DNA of 64,000 bases from an uncultured Aquimarina sp. (GTDB lineage Bacteria; Bacteroidota; Bacteroidia; Flavobacteriales; Flavobacteriaceae), in assembly GCA_947503835.1 (NCBI GenBank), contig CANNFM010000009.1, positions 160,626-224,625 of the forward strand, given 5' to 3'. Below, in pieces: positions 8,565-17,958 of the stretch (its first letter is position 1; each line of letters opens with the position of its first letter). A program made the translations under genes and the position numbers. Below the pieces are notes generated by a model. It saw only the letters and a list, made by a program, of their open reading frames with translations, was not told the origin of the DNA and searched no databases.

Positions 8565-9863
8565 TTAATATTTTAACCACTTAAATAGTTCTTTATAGCT
8601 TGGTTTTTTCCCATACATAAGGATACCAACTCTATAGATCTTGCCTGCTAACCATGTAATAAATACAATACTTCCTACTAACAGAGTAATTGAGATTAAA
8701 ACTTCCCACCAATTAACTCCAAATGGGATACGCATTAGCATTACAATTGGTGAGGTTAAAGGTATCATAGAAAACACGGTCGAAACGGTACCATGGGGGT
8801 TTTCGATCACTGAAAAGAATCCTACATAAATTCCCAACATCAACGGTAAAATAATCGGGAACATAAACTGTTGAGAATCCGTTTCGCTATCTACAGCCGC
8901 CCCTATGGCCGCATATATCGAACTATATAAGAAATATCCACCAATAAAATATATCAAAAATGATATTACCAAGGTTACTAGTGGGAGTTTCAGGATATCC
9001 TGAAGTATCAATTGTATTTCTTCTTGACTTCCATCCTGCATGGCTAAAGATTGTTCCATCCCTACTGGCTGAGGGTCTATCCCAAAGAATGACGTTGCAA
9101 TAGTTAACAAAACACCTCCTAATAGTGCCCAAATAGCAAATTGAAGGATTCCAGCAAGAGAAGTGCCTAAAATTTTACCCATCATTAAGTGCATAGGTTT
9201 TACCGAAGAAATAATAATTTCGATAATACGGTTTGCTTTTTCTTCTATTACAGAACGCATCACCATGTTGCCATAAATAATGATAAACATCATCAAAAAA
9301 TATCCAGCAGCCCCACCAAAAATCATTTTTACATAACTTGACATTTTAGAGGTTTTCTCTCCAGAAAAGTTTTCGATTTGAATATTAACTTTGGCTTTAG
9401 AGCTTTCAATTGCATTTAGATCCAAACCTTTTTCTTCAAAGTTTTGGTTCGTTAGCTTACCTGCAATTACTTCTTCTATATTATTGAGAATGGAAATATT
9501 AGGAGCTTCATCTGCATAAAACTGTATAGATTCTGCCAGCTCTCGATTGGATTGCTTTTTAGGAATATATAGCAACCCATATAATTCTTTAAGTACTACC
9601 GAGTCTTTAGCATTGTTTAACGTTAGATTGCTATAATTAACATACTTTATTTGATCTGAATTCTTAAAGTCTGAAATAAACAAACCTGTTTCATCAAAAA
9701 AAGCGATTTCTCTAACTTCTTCATTATTTAGAGTAGCCAGCCATGTAATTAATGATATCATCCCCACAAAAATCAAGGGACTTAAAAAAGTCATTACAAC
9801 AAATGTTCTATTGCGTACACGAGCTATGAATTCTCTTTTTATAATTAATTTTAGATTATTCAT
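8565..9863 (-). CDS. ABC-2 type exporter permease (NatB-like)
   Basis: The 432-residue protein begins 'LKLIIKREFIARVRNRTFVVMTFLSP', the classic start of NatB/ABC-2 permeases, with one helix at 20-45, a large extracytoplasmic loop (50-175) and five further helices between 180 and 415. It overlaps the ATPase gene upstream by 8 bases, so the two form one exporter. NatAB-type pumps export Na+ or small toxic compounds; the substrate is not evident. Confidence 0.9.
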   Translation of the reverse strand: MNNLKLIIKREFIARVRNRTFVVMTFLSPLIFVGMISLITWLATLNNEEVREIAFFDETGLFISDFKNSDQIKYVNYSNLTLNNAKDSVVLKELYGLLYIPKKQSNRELAESIQFYADEAPNISILNNIEEVIAGKLTNQNFEEKGLDLNAIESSKAKVNIQIENFSGEKTSKMSSYVKMIFGGAAGYFLMMFIIIYGNMVMRSVIEEKANRIIEIIISSVKPMHLMMGKILGTSLAGILQFAIWALLGGVLLTIATSFFGIDPQPVGMEQSLAMQDGSQEEIQLILQDILKLPLVTLVISFLIYFIGGYFLYSSIYAAIGAAVDSETDSQQFMFPIILPLMLGIYVGFFSVIENPHGTVSTVFSMIPLTSPIVMLMRIPFGVNWWEVLISITLLVGSIVFITWLAGKIYRVGILMYGKKPSYKELFKWLKY

Positions 9864-10785
9864 TGTCTGTGATCGTTTTAATAAATATCTCGTTGACAGT
9901 TGGTATTACTTCATTAAAACGCATTACTTGCGCTTTATCTGACAAGTAAGATAACAACTCATTTGATGACATATTTTGGTCTAAAGTTATTTTTACTTTC
10001 AATTGCTCATCTATAGTTTTAAAATCTGCGGGAGTAATTTTAAATTTTTCATTAAGGGTTTGATACATATCACTATTATTCTCGGTCAAAAGACCAACCT
10101 CAAAAGTGTTTGATTTATATTCTCTTTTAATATCAGAGAGCTTACCATCTAATATTTTTTTAGATTTATGAATCAATGCAATATGATCACATAATTCCTC
10201 TACACTTTCCATACGATGGGTAGAAAATATTACGGTTGCACCTTCATCCCGTAACTGCAGAATTTCATCTTTAATCACATTTGCATTAATGGGATCAAAA
10301 CCACTAAATGGTTCATCAAATATTAAAAGTTTAGGTTTATGAAGTACGGTAACTATAAATTGTACTTTCTGCGCCATTCCTTTAGAAAGCTCTTGTATTT
10401 TTTTGTCCCACCAATGGGTAATATCGAATTTATCAAACCAATACTTGAGACGGTCCTTAGCTTCTTTCTTACTAAGCCCTTTTAACTGTGCCAGATACAA
10501 AGCTTGCTCACCGACTTTCATAGACTTATAAAGTCCTCTCTCTTCGGGTAAGTATCCAATATCTTTAATATGCTCTGGTTTTAACAGCTCATTATCCAAT
10601 AATACATCTCCTTCATCGGGCAGTGTAATTTGATTGATAATTCTGATTAATGTTGTTTTACCTGCTCCGTTAGGTCCTAATAATCCAAAAATACTTCCTT
10701 TTGGCACCTGTATGGACACATTGCTAAGAGCAGTAAAGGTTCCAAATCGTTTTGTGGCTTGTCTGACCTCTAAAAGATTAGTCAT
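9856..10785 (-). CDS. ABC exporter ATP-binding protein (NatA-like)
   Basis: The 309-residue protein has Walker A GPNGAGKTT (about 38-46), signature 'ELSKGMAQKVQ' (~138), Walker B 'LLIFDEPFSGFDP' (~157) and switch histidine 'STHRM' (~193), plus a C-terminal extension (residues 225-309) common in NatA-type ATPases. It heads a probable five-gene unit (ATPase, permease, MscS, DUF6268 protein, sigma-54 activator), which hints at an envelope-stress role. This last point is inference from spacing only. Confidence 0.93.
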   Translation of the reverse strand: MTNLLEVRQATKRFGTFTALSNVSIQVPKGSIFGLLGPNGAGKTTLIRIINQITLPDEGDVLLDNELLKPEHIKDIGYLPEERGLYKSMKVGEQALYLAQLKGLSKKEAKDRLKYWFDKFDITHWWDKKIQELSKGMAQKVQFIVTVLHKPKLLIFDEPFSGFDPINANVIKDEILQLRDEGATVIFSTHRMESVEELCDHIALIHKSKKILDGKLSDIKREYKSNTFEVGLLTENNSDMYQTLNEKFKITPADFKTIDEQLKVKITLDQNMSSNELLSYLSDKAQVMRFNEVIPTVNEIFIKTITDNE

Positions 10786-10964
10786 AGATACTAATGATAT
10801 TGTAATAATTTATATGAAACCCGAATGATACGAAAACTTAAAAACTTATGCTAATTATGTTAAAATAATAATTTAGAAAAACCTGATTAAGAATCTGCAT
10901 GTAAGAATACATTTTATTTGTCCGGTAGAACTACATTTCAAGTCTTATACATTCAAAGATTTTG

Positions 10965-11008
10965 TTAAAAAAACAAAACCCACCCTAAATACATGTATTA
11001 AGGATGGG
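10965..11008 (-). terminator. rho-independent terminator downstream of dnaJ
   Basis: On the minus strand a stem of about 8-9 bp (CCCATCCT pairing with AGGGTGGG, one mismatch) around an AT loop is followed by a run of T broken by one G. It lies 130 bases after the dnaJ stop. The rest of the 350-base gap (10786-11136) shows no open frame or other structure that I can support. Confidence 0.6.
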
Positions 11009-11136
11009 AAAAAAATTGCTATGAAAAAGAAAAATTATCACTAATTAGATTAGTGATGTTTCAAATATACGAATTTTTCCTAATCAAAAGTTAATAAAAA
11101 CAAATGATTCACCATATGATAAATTACCTGAATTCA

Positions 11137-12249
11137 TTAAGAAAACATGTCTTTTACTTTTTCAAAAAACGACTTTTCACCACTATCAGGATTCGGCATG
11201 AAGTGGTCATCTTTAGCCATTCTTTCGAAAAAATCTCTTTGTTCTTTATTTAATGTTTTTGGTGTCCAGACATTTACATGTACCAACAGGTCACCTTTAC
11301 CATAGCCATTAATACTAGGGATGCCTTTTCCTCTTAATCTTAGAATTTTACCACTTTGAACACCTTCTTCGATTTTGATGCGCACTTTACCAGAAACGGT
11401 ATCAATTTCTCTAGATGCTCCCAATGCGGCTTCAGAAAAACTTATATACAAATCATAGTGCAAGTTGTTTCCTTCTCGTTGTAAAAAAGGGTGATCTTGT
11501 TCTTCTACAGCAACAAGAAGATCTCCTGCAATCCCATTACCCGGAGCTTCATTACCTTTTCCAGACACTTTTAACTGCATTCCTTCTTCTACTCCTGCAG
11601 GGATTTTTATACTTACCGTTTCTTCTGTTACTCTTAAACCTTGAGCATCTGCATCTGCTGGTTTATGATCAATAGACTGGCCAGCTCCTCCACAAGTAGA
11701 ACAAGTGGTTGCTGTTTGCATTCTTCCAAGAATTGTATTCGTGATTCTAGTAACTTGCCCTGTACCATTACATGTCCCACAAGTTTTGTAGGTAACACCG
11801 GGGGCTTGTATTTTTCGTTTTACTTTGATTTTCTTCTCTACTCCATTTGCAATCTCTTCTAAAGTAAGTTTTACTCTAATACGTAGATTACTTCCTTTAA
11901 CACGGCGTTGTCTACCGCCACCGCCGAAACCACCGAAACCACCAAAGCCGCCACCACCAAAGATATCTCCAAACTGACTGAATATGTCATCCATATTCAT
12001 ACCGCCTCCGCCACCAAAGCCTCCACCTTCAAATGCTTGATGACCATATTGATCATAACGCGCTTTCTTGTCTGGATCACTTAAAATCTCATAAGCCTCT
12101 GCTGCTTTTTTAAACTTTTCTTCGGCATTGGTATCTCCTGGATTTTTATCAGGATGAAACTCAATAGCTTTCTTACGATATGCTTTTTTGATTTCTGCAT
12201 CAGTAGCACCTTTACTTATCCCTAATATGTCGTAAAAATCTTCTTTCAT
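11137..12249 (-). CDS. dnaJ: molecular chaperone DnaJ
   Basis: A 370-residue Hsp40 co-chaperone that stimulates DnaK. The J domain carries HPD at residues 33-35 ('IEFHPDKNPG'), followed by a Gly/Phe-rich linker (75-112), a zinc-finger part, and two C-terminal substrate-binding domains. Only two CxxCxGxG repeats are visible (CGTCNGTG and CSTCGGAG) rather than the four of E. coli DnaJ, so only one zinc site can form; I believe this is usual in flavobacteria. It follows grpE by six bases in one operon. Confidence 0.96.
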   Translation of the reverse strand: MKEDFYDILGISKGATDAEIKKAYRKKAIEFHPDKNPGDTNAEEKFKKAAEAYEILSDPDKKARYDQYGHQAFEGGGFGGGGGMNMDDIFSQFGDIFGGGGFGGFGGFGGGGRQRRVKGSNLRIRVKLTLEEIANGVEKKIKVKRKIQAPGVTYKTCGTCNGTGQVTRITNTILGRMQTATTCSTCGGAGQSIDHKPADADAQGLRVTEETVSIKIPAGVEEGMQLKVSGKGNEAPGNGIAGDLLVAVEEQDHPFLQREGNNLHYDLYISFSEAALGASREIDTVSGKVRIKIEEGVQSGKILRLRGKGIPSINGYGKGDLLVHVNVWTPKTLNKEQRDFFERMAKDDHFMPNPDSGEKSFFEKVKDMFS

Positions 12250-12255
12250 AATGTA

Positions 12256-12798
12256 TTATTGACCAGTCACTACTTTAGGAAAACGAATAACTTTATCTCC
12301 TAGTTTATATCCCTTTTCTATAACATCTACAATCTTACCCTTTAAATCATCACTAGGAGCAGGAATTTGTGTTATTGCTTCATGATCATCAGCATTGAAA
12401 GCATCACCAGCTCCAACTTCGACTTCAGACAATCCTTTACTTTTCAAAGTTTCTTTCAACTTATTATGAATAAGCTCTACTCCTTTAATAAGAGCTTCAT
12501 CTTCTGATTTCTCTATTTCTTTTGATGCACGATCAAAATCATCTAACACAGGTAACATGGATTGAATAACATCCTGGCTTGCTGTTTTAAACAATTCTAT
12601 ACGTTCCCTAGAAGTACGTTTTTTATAATTTTCGAACTCAGCAAAAAGTCTTAAAAATTTATCTTTTTCTTTGCCTAGTTCTTCTTTAAGTTGTGTTTCT
12701 ACATCCACAGTTTCTTTCTCTGCTTCTTCTACAGGAGTATCAAGTATTTCTTCTACTTGATCTTTTACATCTTCAGTATTTTTATTTTTCTTACTCAT
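12256..12798 (-). CDS. grpE: nucleotide exchange factor GrpE
   Basis: The 180-residue protein has an acidic N-terminus (1-40), a long coiled-coil helix ('KDKFLRLFAEFENYKKRTSRER', the GrpE signature) and the C-terminal beta domain ending 'GYKLGDKVIRFPKVVV'-like sequence. It releases ADP from DnaK. It forms an operon with dnaJ, six bases apart. A TAnnTTTG box 39 bases before its start is the likely promoter element. Confidence 0.96.
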   Translation of the reverse strand: MSKKNKNTEDVKDQVEEILDTPVEEAEKETVDVETQLKEELGKEKDKFLRLFAEFENYKKRTSRERIELFKTASQDVIQSMLPVLDDFDRASKEIEKSEDEALIKGVELIHNKLKETLKSKGLSEVEVGAGDAFNADDHEAITQIPAPSDDLKGKIVDVIEKGYKLGDKVIRFPKVVTGQ

Positions 12799-12836
12799 GT
12801 AACTCGTACCTTTTATAAGTTTTGATTTTGAAGTAG

Positions 12837-12844
12837 CAAAAGTA
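12837..12844 (-). promoter_or_regulatory. Bacteroidetes -7 box (TACTTTTG) for grpE-dnaJ
   Basis: The minus strand reads TACTTTTG, an exact match to the TAnnTTTG -7 element used by the primary sigma factor of this phylum. It gives a short leader of about 30 bases before the grpE ATG. No convincing TTTG -33 element is seen. Confidence 0.5.
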
Positions 12845-12922
12845 CTGCCATTTTTGAATTAATGTCATAATGTCACAGGAATATTTTAGTATATATTTAA
12901 GAGTGTTTAATTCCCAAAAAAA

Positions 12923-12930
12923 TAATTTTG
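12923..12930 (+). promoter_or_regulatory. -7 box (TAATTTTG) for the YceI gene
   Basis: TAATTTTG matches TAnnTTTG and lies 31 bases before the ATG of the YceI-like lipoprotein gene, the only gene it could serve on this strand. Confidence 0.45.
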
Positions 12931-12961
12931 ACTCCTTTAAAAATCCATTAAACTATTATAT

Positions 12962-13633
12962 ATGAAAACCAAATTGATCAATACGTTAGCTATAATGACT
13001 CTTGTTGTTACCACTTTTTCTTGTAAAAGCGAAAAAAAGAACGAAACCGAAGCTGCTACCCCCGAAGAAGTAAAAGAAGCTCCTGTAACAGCAATTACTT
13101 ATCAGATAGACCCTGCCAATAGTACTATTGAGTGGGCGGGTATTAAGCCCACTGAAAAACATACCGGGACCCTAAATTTGGCCGACGGTAAAGTAAAAGT
13201 TGAAAATGGGAATATTCGAAACGGATTATTTATTATTGATATGTCATCTATTCTAGTAACTGATTTAGAAGGTGATGAAAAAGCAGCACTCGAAGGACAT
13301 TTGAAGGGTGAAGGCGAGAATAAAGAAGACCATTTCTTTAACGTTGCGAAATATCCAACAGCCTCTTTTGAAGTTACTGGAATCAACGAAAAAGAAGGAA
13401 AAACTTATCTAGAAGGTAATCTTACTATTAAGGGTATTGAGAAAAATATTTCATTTCCAATTTCTACATCTGTTGAGGGCGATGTTATGACGTTTACTAC
13501 TGAAGTGTTTACAATCGATCGTACAGAATGGGGAGTAAATTATGGATCTAAATCTGTATTCGAGAATCTAGGAGATAAATTTATCAATGATGATATAGAG
13601 TTAAAAATTAGCATAAAAGCCAACAAAGCTTAA
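12962..13633 (+). CDS. YceI-family lipoprotein
   Basis: A 223-residue protein with a lipobox ('VVTTFSCKSEKK') and an acidic linker, followed by a YceI lipocalin-like domain from about residue 45: 'YQIDPANSTIEWAGIKP', 'TGTLNLADGKVKVENG', 'FFNVAKYPTASFEVTGI' and 'IDRTEWGVNYGSKS' are standard. YceI proteins bind isoprenoid or amphipathic ligands in a beta-barrel. Here the domain is lipid-anchored, probably at the outer membrane. It is monocistronic and ends in a strong terminator. Confidence 0.9.
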   Translation: MKTKLINTLAIMTLVVTTFSCKSEKKNETEAATPEEVKEAPVTAITYQIDPANSTIEWAGIKPTEKHTGTLNLADGKVKVENGNIRNGLFIIDMSSILVTDLEGDEKAALEGHLKGEGENKEDHFFNVAKYPTASFEVTGINEKEGKTYLEGNLTIKGIEKNISFPISTSVEGDVMTFTTEVFTIDRTEWGVNYGSKSVFENLGDKFINDDIELKISIKANKA

Positions 13634-13654
13634 TACTCTATACAATAAACTACA

Positions 13655-13687
13655 AAAAACCGATGCAATTTTATGTGTCGGTTTTTT
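13655..13687. terminator. bidirectional terminator between YceI and TIGR01777 genes
   Basis: AAAACCGA and TCGGTTTT form a stem with an A-run on the left and a T-run on the right, so it can stop transcripts from both convergent genes. Confidence 0.8.
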
Positions 13688-13692
13688 TGCAC

Positions 13693-14601
13693 CTACTCAG
13701 AAATAAGATCATCAATTGCCGAAACGATATGATCATATCGAAACCCAAATCCAGATGCAGAAATTCGATTACTACAAACACGCTGACTAGAGAATAGAAG
13801 AATATGCATCTCTCCTAAAAACAATTTTAATGTAAGCCTTGGCACGTTAGGAAGGACTATTTTTTTATCCAACTTTTCTGCTATAGCTCGGGTCAATTTT
13901 TTATTAGAAACCGGGTTAGGTGCTACTGCGTTAAAAACTCCGTTCAATTCTTCATGCATTACATACATAAACATTCTAGCAAGATCCTGAATATGTATCC
14001 AGCTCTGCCATTGTTTACCGTTACCAAAAAAAGCTCCAAAACCATACTGAATTGGCTTTGCTATTTTCGGAAACGCCCCTCCGTGACCAGATAGCACAAG
14101 TCCTATACGTAATAAGCTAACATCAATCCCTATGGTTTTAAATTGAAGAACAGCATCTTCCCATTTGGTAACTACTTCTCCTAAAAAACTCGTATCACGT
14201 TCTGGAGAATCTTCCATATAATAATTCTGAAAGGAATCAGGGTAAATCCCTATTGCACTAGCCGAAATGATTTGACGAACCGAATGTTTTTTTGTTTTTA
14301 GGGTTTCCAAAAGTAAATTGGCAGTAACTATCCTACTATTTATGATCTCTTTTTTATATGCCGATGTCCATCTTTTTGCTACTGATGCCCCAACAAGATT
14401 AATGATCACCTCAACGCCTTCAAAACAATTTACATCAATTTCACCATTTTTAGGATTCCAGAAATAACCGGTATAATTAGAGGTGGTACTTAATTTATTT
14501 TTACTGGTCGTAAGATAATGTACATCAATATCTGATTGATGACATAACCTCACGATTTCCTGGCCTATTAATCCTGTGGCTCCAGTAATTAAAACCTTCA
14601 T
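13693..14601 (-). CDS. TIGR01777 family NAD(P)-binding oxidoreductase
   Basis: The 302-residue protein is an extended short-chain dehydrogenase with the Rossmann motif GATGLIGQ (7-14) and 'VINLVGASVAKRWT', 'SASAIGIYPD' and 'NGVFNAVAPNPVSN', typical of TIGR01777 proteins (YfcH/SulA-like epimerases). The C-terminal DUF1731 part is present ('LPNVPRLTLKLFLGEM'). The substrate is unknown for the whole family. It is convergent with the YceI gene across a shared terminator. Confidence 0.9.
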   Translation of the reverse strand: MKVLITGATGLIGQEIVRLCHQSDIDVHYLTTSKNKLSTTSNYTGYFWNPKNGEIDVNCFEGVEVIINLVGASVAKRWTSAYKKEIINSRIVTANLLLETLKTKKHSVRQIISASAIGIYPDSFQNYYMEDSPERDTSFLGEVVTKWEDAVLQFKTIGIDVSLLRIGLVLSGHGGAFPKIAKPIQYGFGAFFGNGKQWQSWIHIQDLARMFMYVMHEELNGVFNAVAPNPVSNKKLTRAIAEKLDKKIVLPNVPRLTLKLFLGEMHILLFSSQRVCSNRISASGFGFRYDHIVSAIDDLISE

Positions 14602-14718
14602 TTATTATAATTTAATGCAAAGTACCATCACCTTATAACAAAAACAATTTCTTTATTATAGGTTTAACAATCGTTTATCATCATAAGAAAAAGAAAGTAA
14701 AAAAACTCACGTTCTTCA

Positions 14719-15405
14719 TTAGACTTTTGTCGCTCTAAGCATTTCTCGTTTACCCGGAGGACCAGGAAGCCGTTCTACTTCGAAACCTACTTCTTGCATT
14801 GCTCGCCGCACACTACCCTTAGCCGAATAGGTAACTAAAACCCCTTTGGATTGAAGTGCGTTATACATTTTCTGAAAGATTTCTATTGTCCAAAGTTCGG
14901 GTTGCACCCTGGCCCCAAAAGCATCAAAATATATAAGATTGAAGATATCTTTATCATGTATATCTACAAAAAACTGTTTGCGTTTGGTAAGCATAAAATC
15001 TGAAGAAATCTCAGAAGGGATTTCCCAATCAGATTGATGTAAGGATTTAAAAACCGGTTCTTTTTCTTTGTTCGAAAGTTCTTCAGAATAATTCATAAGT
15101 ATTGCCTCATTATACGCAACGGGGTATGCTTCTACTCCAACATAATTAATTTCCTGACTTATCTTTTCTGCTTCAACAAAGGTGATAAAAGCGTTTAATC
15201 CTGTTCCAAAGCCTATTTCGAGAATATTCAATCTTTGTACAACTTGCAGATCTAAAACATGCTCAAATCCATTTTTAATAAATACATGTTTCGCTTCATT
15301 AATTGCTCCATGTTTAGAATGATACTGTTCATTCAATTCTGGCAAATGAATCGTTGTAGAACCATCTGCGGTAGTAATAATTTCTCGTTTTAGTTCTGGT
15401 TTCAT
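14719..15405 (-). CDS. mnmD: tRNA 5-methylaminomethyl-2-thiouridine methyltransferase MnmD
   Basis: MnmD methylates nm5s2U34 to mnm5s2U in tRNA wobble positions; in many bacteria it is the second half of MnmC and here it stands alone (228 residues). Motifs: 'ITTADGSTTIHLPELNEQYHSKHGA', the SAM loop 'LEIGFGTGLNAF' (~65-76), 'YFDAFGARVQPELWT' and 'VTYSAKGSVRRAMQEVGF'. Its ATG overlaps the stop of the DUF4920 gene (TAATG). Confidence 0.93.
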   Translation of the reverse strand: MKPELKREIITTADGSTTIHLPELNEQYHSKHGAINEAKHVFIKNGFEHVLDLQVVQRLNILEIGFGTGLNAFITFVEAEKISQEINYVGVEAYPVAYNEAILMNYSEELSNKEKEPVFKSLHQSDWEIPSEISSDFMLTKRKQFFVDIHDKDIFNLIYFDAFGARVQPELWTIEIFQKMYNALQSKGVLVTYSAKGSVRRAMQEVGFEVERLPGPPGKREMLRATKV

Positions 15406-15908
15406 TATTTCTTAATCAAAACACCATTGGCTATAAAAGAATAGGTTTTCTTAGGAGTTGTAATGGCAGCAATTTCATCTTCAGACTTTCCTGCATCACT
15501 AGCAAAATGACGTTGTTCATCGACTGATATTTCGCTCACAAATGCCCTGCCTTGAATAATTACGGTATCATTTTCAATATCTTTTGGAACAAAAAAACCA
15601 TAATTTTTAAATTTAACCATAGCCTCTTTGTCATTATCTAATGCCACTCTCATCCAACATCCCTTAGCCTTACAAACAGAGTTCACAATACCGGTAAAAG
15701 CAATATCTAAAGTATCCCCTTCTGTAAGGTTGTCATATTTTTCTACTATTACATTTTTATGATACACCTTTTTCGAAGATATTTCTTCACCATAAGCATC
15801 ATAATTTTCTGATACAATATCACCCAAGGACATAGAAATTTCATTTTTATTTCGACAGCTAGTCATAATAAATAATAATCCTGTTAAAAAAAGTATGCTT
15901 TTATTCAT
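15405..15908 (-). CDS. DUF4920 lipoprotein
   Basis: The 167-residue protein has a lipobox ('LLFIMTSCRNK') and an OB-like domain with 'GIVNSVCKAKGCWMRV' (two cysteines) and 'MVKFKNYGFFVPKD', which I recognise as DUF4920 of Bacteroidetes. The cysteine-containing motif suggests a metal or redox role, not proven. It is first in a two-gene unit with mnmD. Confidence 0.75.
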   Translation of the reverse strand: MNKSILFLTGLLFIMTSCRNKNEISMSLGDIVSENYDAYGEEISSKKVYHKNVIVEKYDNLTEGDTLDIAFTGIVNSVCKAKGCWMRVALDNDKEAMVKFKNYGFFVPKDIENDTVIIQGRAFVSEISVDEQRHFASDAGKSEDEIAAITTPKKTYSFIANGVLIKK

Positions 15909-15978
15909 TATTTTATAATTATTGGTCTTTGATGGTAAAATTACGTATTTTAAAAATTCTTATTTTATAAGAAAAGGG

Positions 15979-15986
15979 TATTTTTG
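15979..15986 (+). promoter_or_regulatory. -7 box (TATTTTTG) for ilvE
   Basis: An exact TAnnTTTG match 98 bases upstream of the ilvE ATG. The leader between it and the ATG has no hairpin attenuator that I can recognise, and no clear -33 element. Confidence 0.4.
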
Positions 15987-16084
15987 TATCTTATAAGATA
16001 GTTGTTAGTATTCGTACTATTTTCTGGCAAAATACAAGAAATATACTATTAAACTATTGTTGTGATCACCTTAAAAAAAGTCAA

Positions 16085-17152
16085 ATGAAAAATACAATTT
16101 CGCAGGCCTTAGAAATTAATAAAGTAAGTGAGTCCAAAATTGGACAAGTAGATTTTGATAACCTTAATTTCGGAAATATTTTTACTGATCATATGTTTGT
16201 CTGTGATTATATCAATGGAGAATGGCAGAATCCTAAGATTGTTCCTTATGGACCTTTAAGCATGGAACCTTCTGCACGTGTTTTTCATTATGGTCAGGCC
16301 GTTTTTGAAGGAATGAAAGCCTACAAAGATGACAACGGAGATACTTTTTTGTTTAGACCCGACGAAAATTATAATCGTATAAATACGTCTGCTGAGCGAC
16401 TAGCAATGCCAGAATTTCCTGAAGATTACTTTTTTGAAGGGTTAAATACCTTACTTAAATTAGATGACGCATGGATTAAGCCAGGCTTTGGAAATTCTTT
16501 ATACATTCGACCCTTTGTTATTGCAACTCAGGCCAGTGTTTCTGCATCAGAAGCAGATGAATATAAATTTTTAATTATTTGTTCGCCTGCACAATCCTAT
16601 TACAGTGGTGAGGTAAGTGTATTGGTCGAAGAAAAGTATAGTCGTTCGGCAAATGGTGGTTTTGGATATGCCAAGGCAGCAGGTAATTATGCCGGCCAAT
16701 TCTATCCTACTAAATTGGCCAAAGAAAAAGGATACCAACAGATCGTCTGGACAGATGCCGATACTCATGAGTATATGGAAGAAGCCGGTACGATGAATGT
16801 TTTTTTTAGAGTGAATGACACTTTGTTAACTGCACCTGTTAGTGATCGAATTCTTGATGGAGTAACACGAAAAAGTCTTATAGCGCTTGCCGAAAAGGAA
16901 GGCATCAAAGTAGATGTTAGACCAGTAAAAGTCAGTGAGATCGTTGAAGCTGCAAAGAATGGTAGCCTAAAAGAGATCTTCGGAGCAGGAACTGCGGCAG
17001 TAGTAAGCCCTGTAAAAGCTTTTGGATATAAAGGTGAGCACTACGAATTGACTAAACAAGAAAACTCATATGCTTCACATTTCAAAAAAGCGTTGATGGA
17101 TATCCAATATAATAAGGCCGAGGATTCTTTTGGATGGAGATATAAGGTTTAA
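16085..17152 (+). CDS. ilvE: branched-chain amino acid aminotransferase
   Basis: A 355-residue fold-type IV PLP enzyme that makes valine, leucine and isoleucine from their 2-oxo acids. Motifs: 'FHYGQAVFEGMKAYKDDNG' (~75-90), 'FGYAKAAGNYAG' with the PLP lysine near residue 198, 'EYMEEAGTMNVFFRV' and 'EIFGAGTAAVVSPV'. Length and motifs match the long (IlvE/BCAT type II, mammalian-like) group. It is a single gene closed by a strong terminator. Confidence 0.96.
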   Translation: MKNTISQALEINKVSESKIGQVDFDNLNFGNIFTDHMFVCDYINGEWQNPKIVPYGPLSMEPSARVFHYGQAVFEGMKAYKDDNGDTFLFRPDENYNRINTSAERLAMPEFPEDYFFEGLNTLLKLDDAWIKPGFGNSLYIRPFVIATQASVSASEADEYKFLIICSPAQSYYSGEVSVLVEEKYSRSANGGFGYAKAAGNYAGQFYPTKLAKEKGYQQIVWTDADTHEYMEEAGTMNVFFRVNDTLLTAPVSDRILDGVTRKSLIALAEKEGIKVDVRPVKVSEIVEAAKNGSLKEIFGAGTAAVVSPVKAFGYKGEHYELTKQENSYASHFKKALMDIQYNKAEDSFGWRYKV

Positions 17153-17192
17153 TTTTTGAATTACGAATTCAGAATTACGAATCTTTCAAATA

Positions 17193-17228
17193 AAAAATTC
17201 CCGAAGAATGTTCTTCGGGAATTTTTTT
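17193..17228. terminator. bidirectional terminator between ilvE and the MazG-like gene
   Basis: A perfect 15-17 bp stem (AAATTCCCGAAGAA / TTCTTCGGGAATTT) with loop TG and flanking A/T runs; it overlaps the last two bases of the convergent gene. Confidence 0.9.
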
Positions 17229-17613
17229 ATCGATCTAAAATTTCTTTGATGTTGGGTTTAAAGTAATTTGGGCCTTTAAGCACTTTACCATCTTCTCGAT
17301 AAATAGGATTACCATCTTCTCCCAATTTACTCATATTACTACGTTGAATCTCGTTAAACACCTCTTCTATTTTATGCTGCATCCCATGTTCGATGATGGT
17401 ACCACACAAAATATAGAGCATATCGCCCAGAGCATCAGCAACTTCAACTACATCATTATCTTGCGCTGCTTCTAGATACTCCTCATTTTCTTCTTTCATT
17501 AAGTTAAACCGAAGTGTGTTTTTTGCTTCTCCCAGATCGGCTATAGGCTCATTTTTATACCCAATCTCAAACGCAGTATGAAACTCTTGTACTGCACTAA
17601 TTTTATCCTTCAT
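17227..17613 (-). CDS. MazG-like nucleoside triphosphate pyrophosphohydrolase
   Basis: A 128-residue all-alpha NTP-PPase. 'KEENEEYLEAA' and 'EVADALGDMLYILCG' give the EExxE...ExxD metal-binding residues of the MazG/HisE superfamily. The C-terminal 'GPNYFKPNIKEIL' is like phosphoribosyl-ATP pyrophosphohydrolase-type homologues in Bacteroidetes. Probably removes non-canonical nucleotides; the substrate is not clear. Confidence 0.82.
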   Translation of the reverse strand: MKDKISAVQEFHTAFEIGYKNEPIADLGEAKNTLRFNLMKEENEEYLEAAQDNDVVEVADALGDMLYILCGTIIEHGMQHKIEEVFNEIQRSNMSKLGEDGNPIYREDGKVLKGPNYFKPNIKEILDR

Positions 17614-17740
17614 GATTTTTATGTGTTTAAATCATTAAAATTAATTATACATTTTTTAGCTACCCTCATTCTTATTTCTCCCTTATGGAGAAAAGTCTAA
17701 AGGTTTGTGTAATTAATTTTAATTCTACGTGTATGTAAAT

Positions 17741-17748
17741 TATCTTTG
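17741..17748 (+). promoter_or_regulatory. -7 box (TATCTTTG) before the 63-residue membrane protein
   Basis: Exact TAnnTTTG match 19 bases before the ATG at 17767, which would give a very short leader. Confidence 0.45.
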
Positions 17749-17766
17749 CCGTAAAAATAACAAAAT

Positions 17767-17958
17767 ATGTTTAGTCAGGGCCAGTTAGTATTTGCCATTT
17801 TTTTTGTGATTGCTTTTATCATTTTAATGATATTTAGCTACCGAAAAGATCTTAAGTTACATCGCAAATATTACAAAGGCAGCCTGTTTATTTTAATTGG
17901 TTTTATTATCTTTATTATATTGTTGTTTGCGTTAAAAACGTATTTACAACCCGAGTAA
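17767..17958 (+). CDS. small two-helix membrane protein
   Basis: A 63-residue protein with hydrophobic helices at about 7-26 and 39-57 separated by a basic loop (YRKDLKLHRKYYKG). It has its own promoter box and I believe similar short proteins are widespread in flavobacteria, but no function is known. The gap after it (17959-18226) holds the inverted repeat described separately. Confidence 0.65.
   Translation: MFSQGQLVFAIFFVIAFIILMIFSYRKDLKLHRKYYKGSLFILIGFIIFIILLFALKTYLQPE

Noticed and set aside
17155..17183. AATTACGAATTCAGAATTACGAAT repeat after ilvE
   Set aside because: A short duplicated AT-rich sequence that often occurs between operons; no second copy elsewhere in the window.
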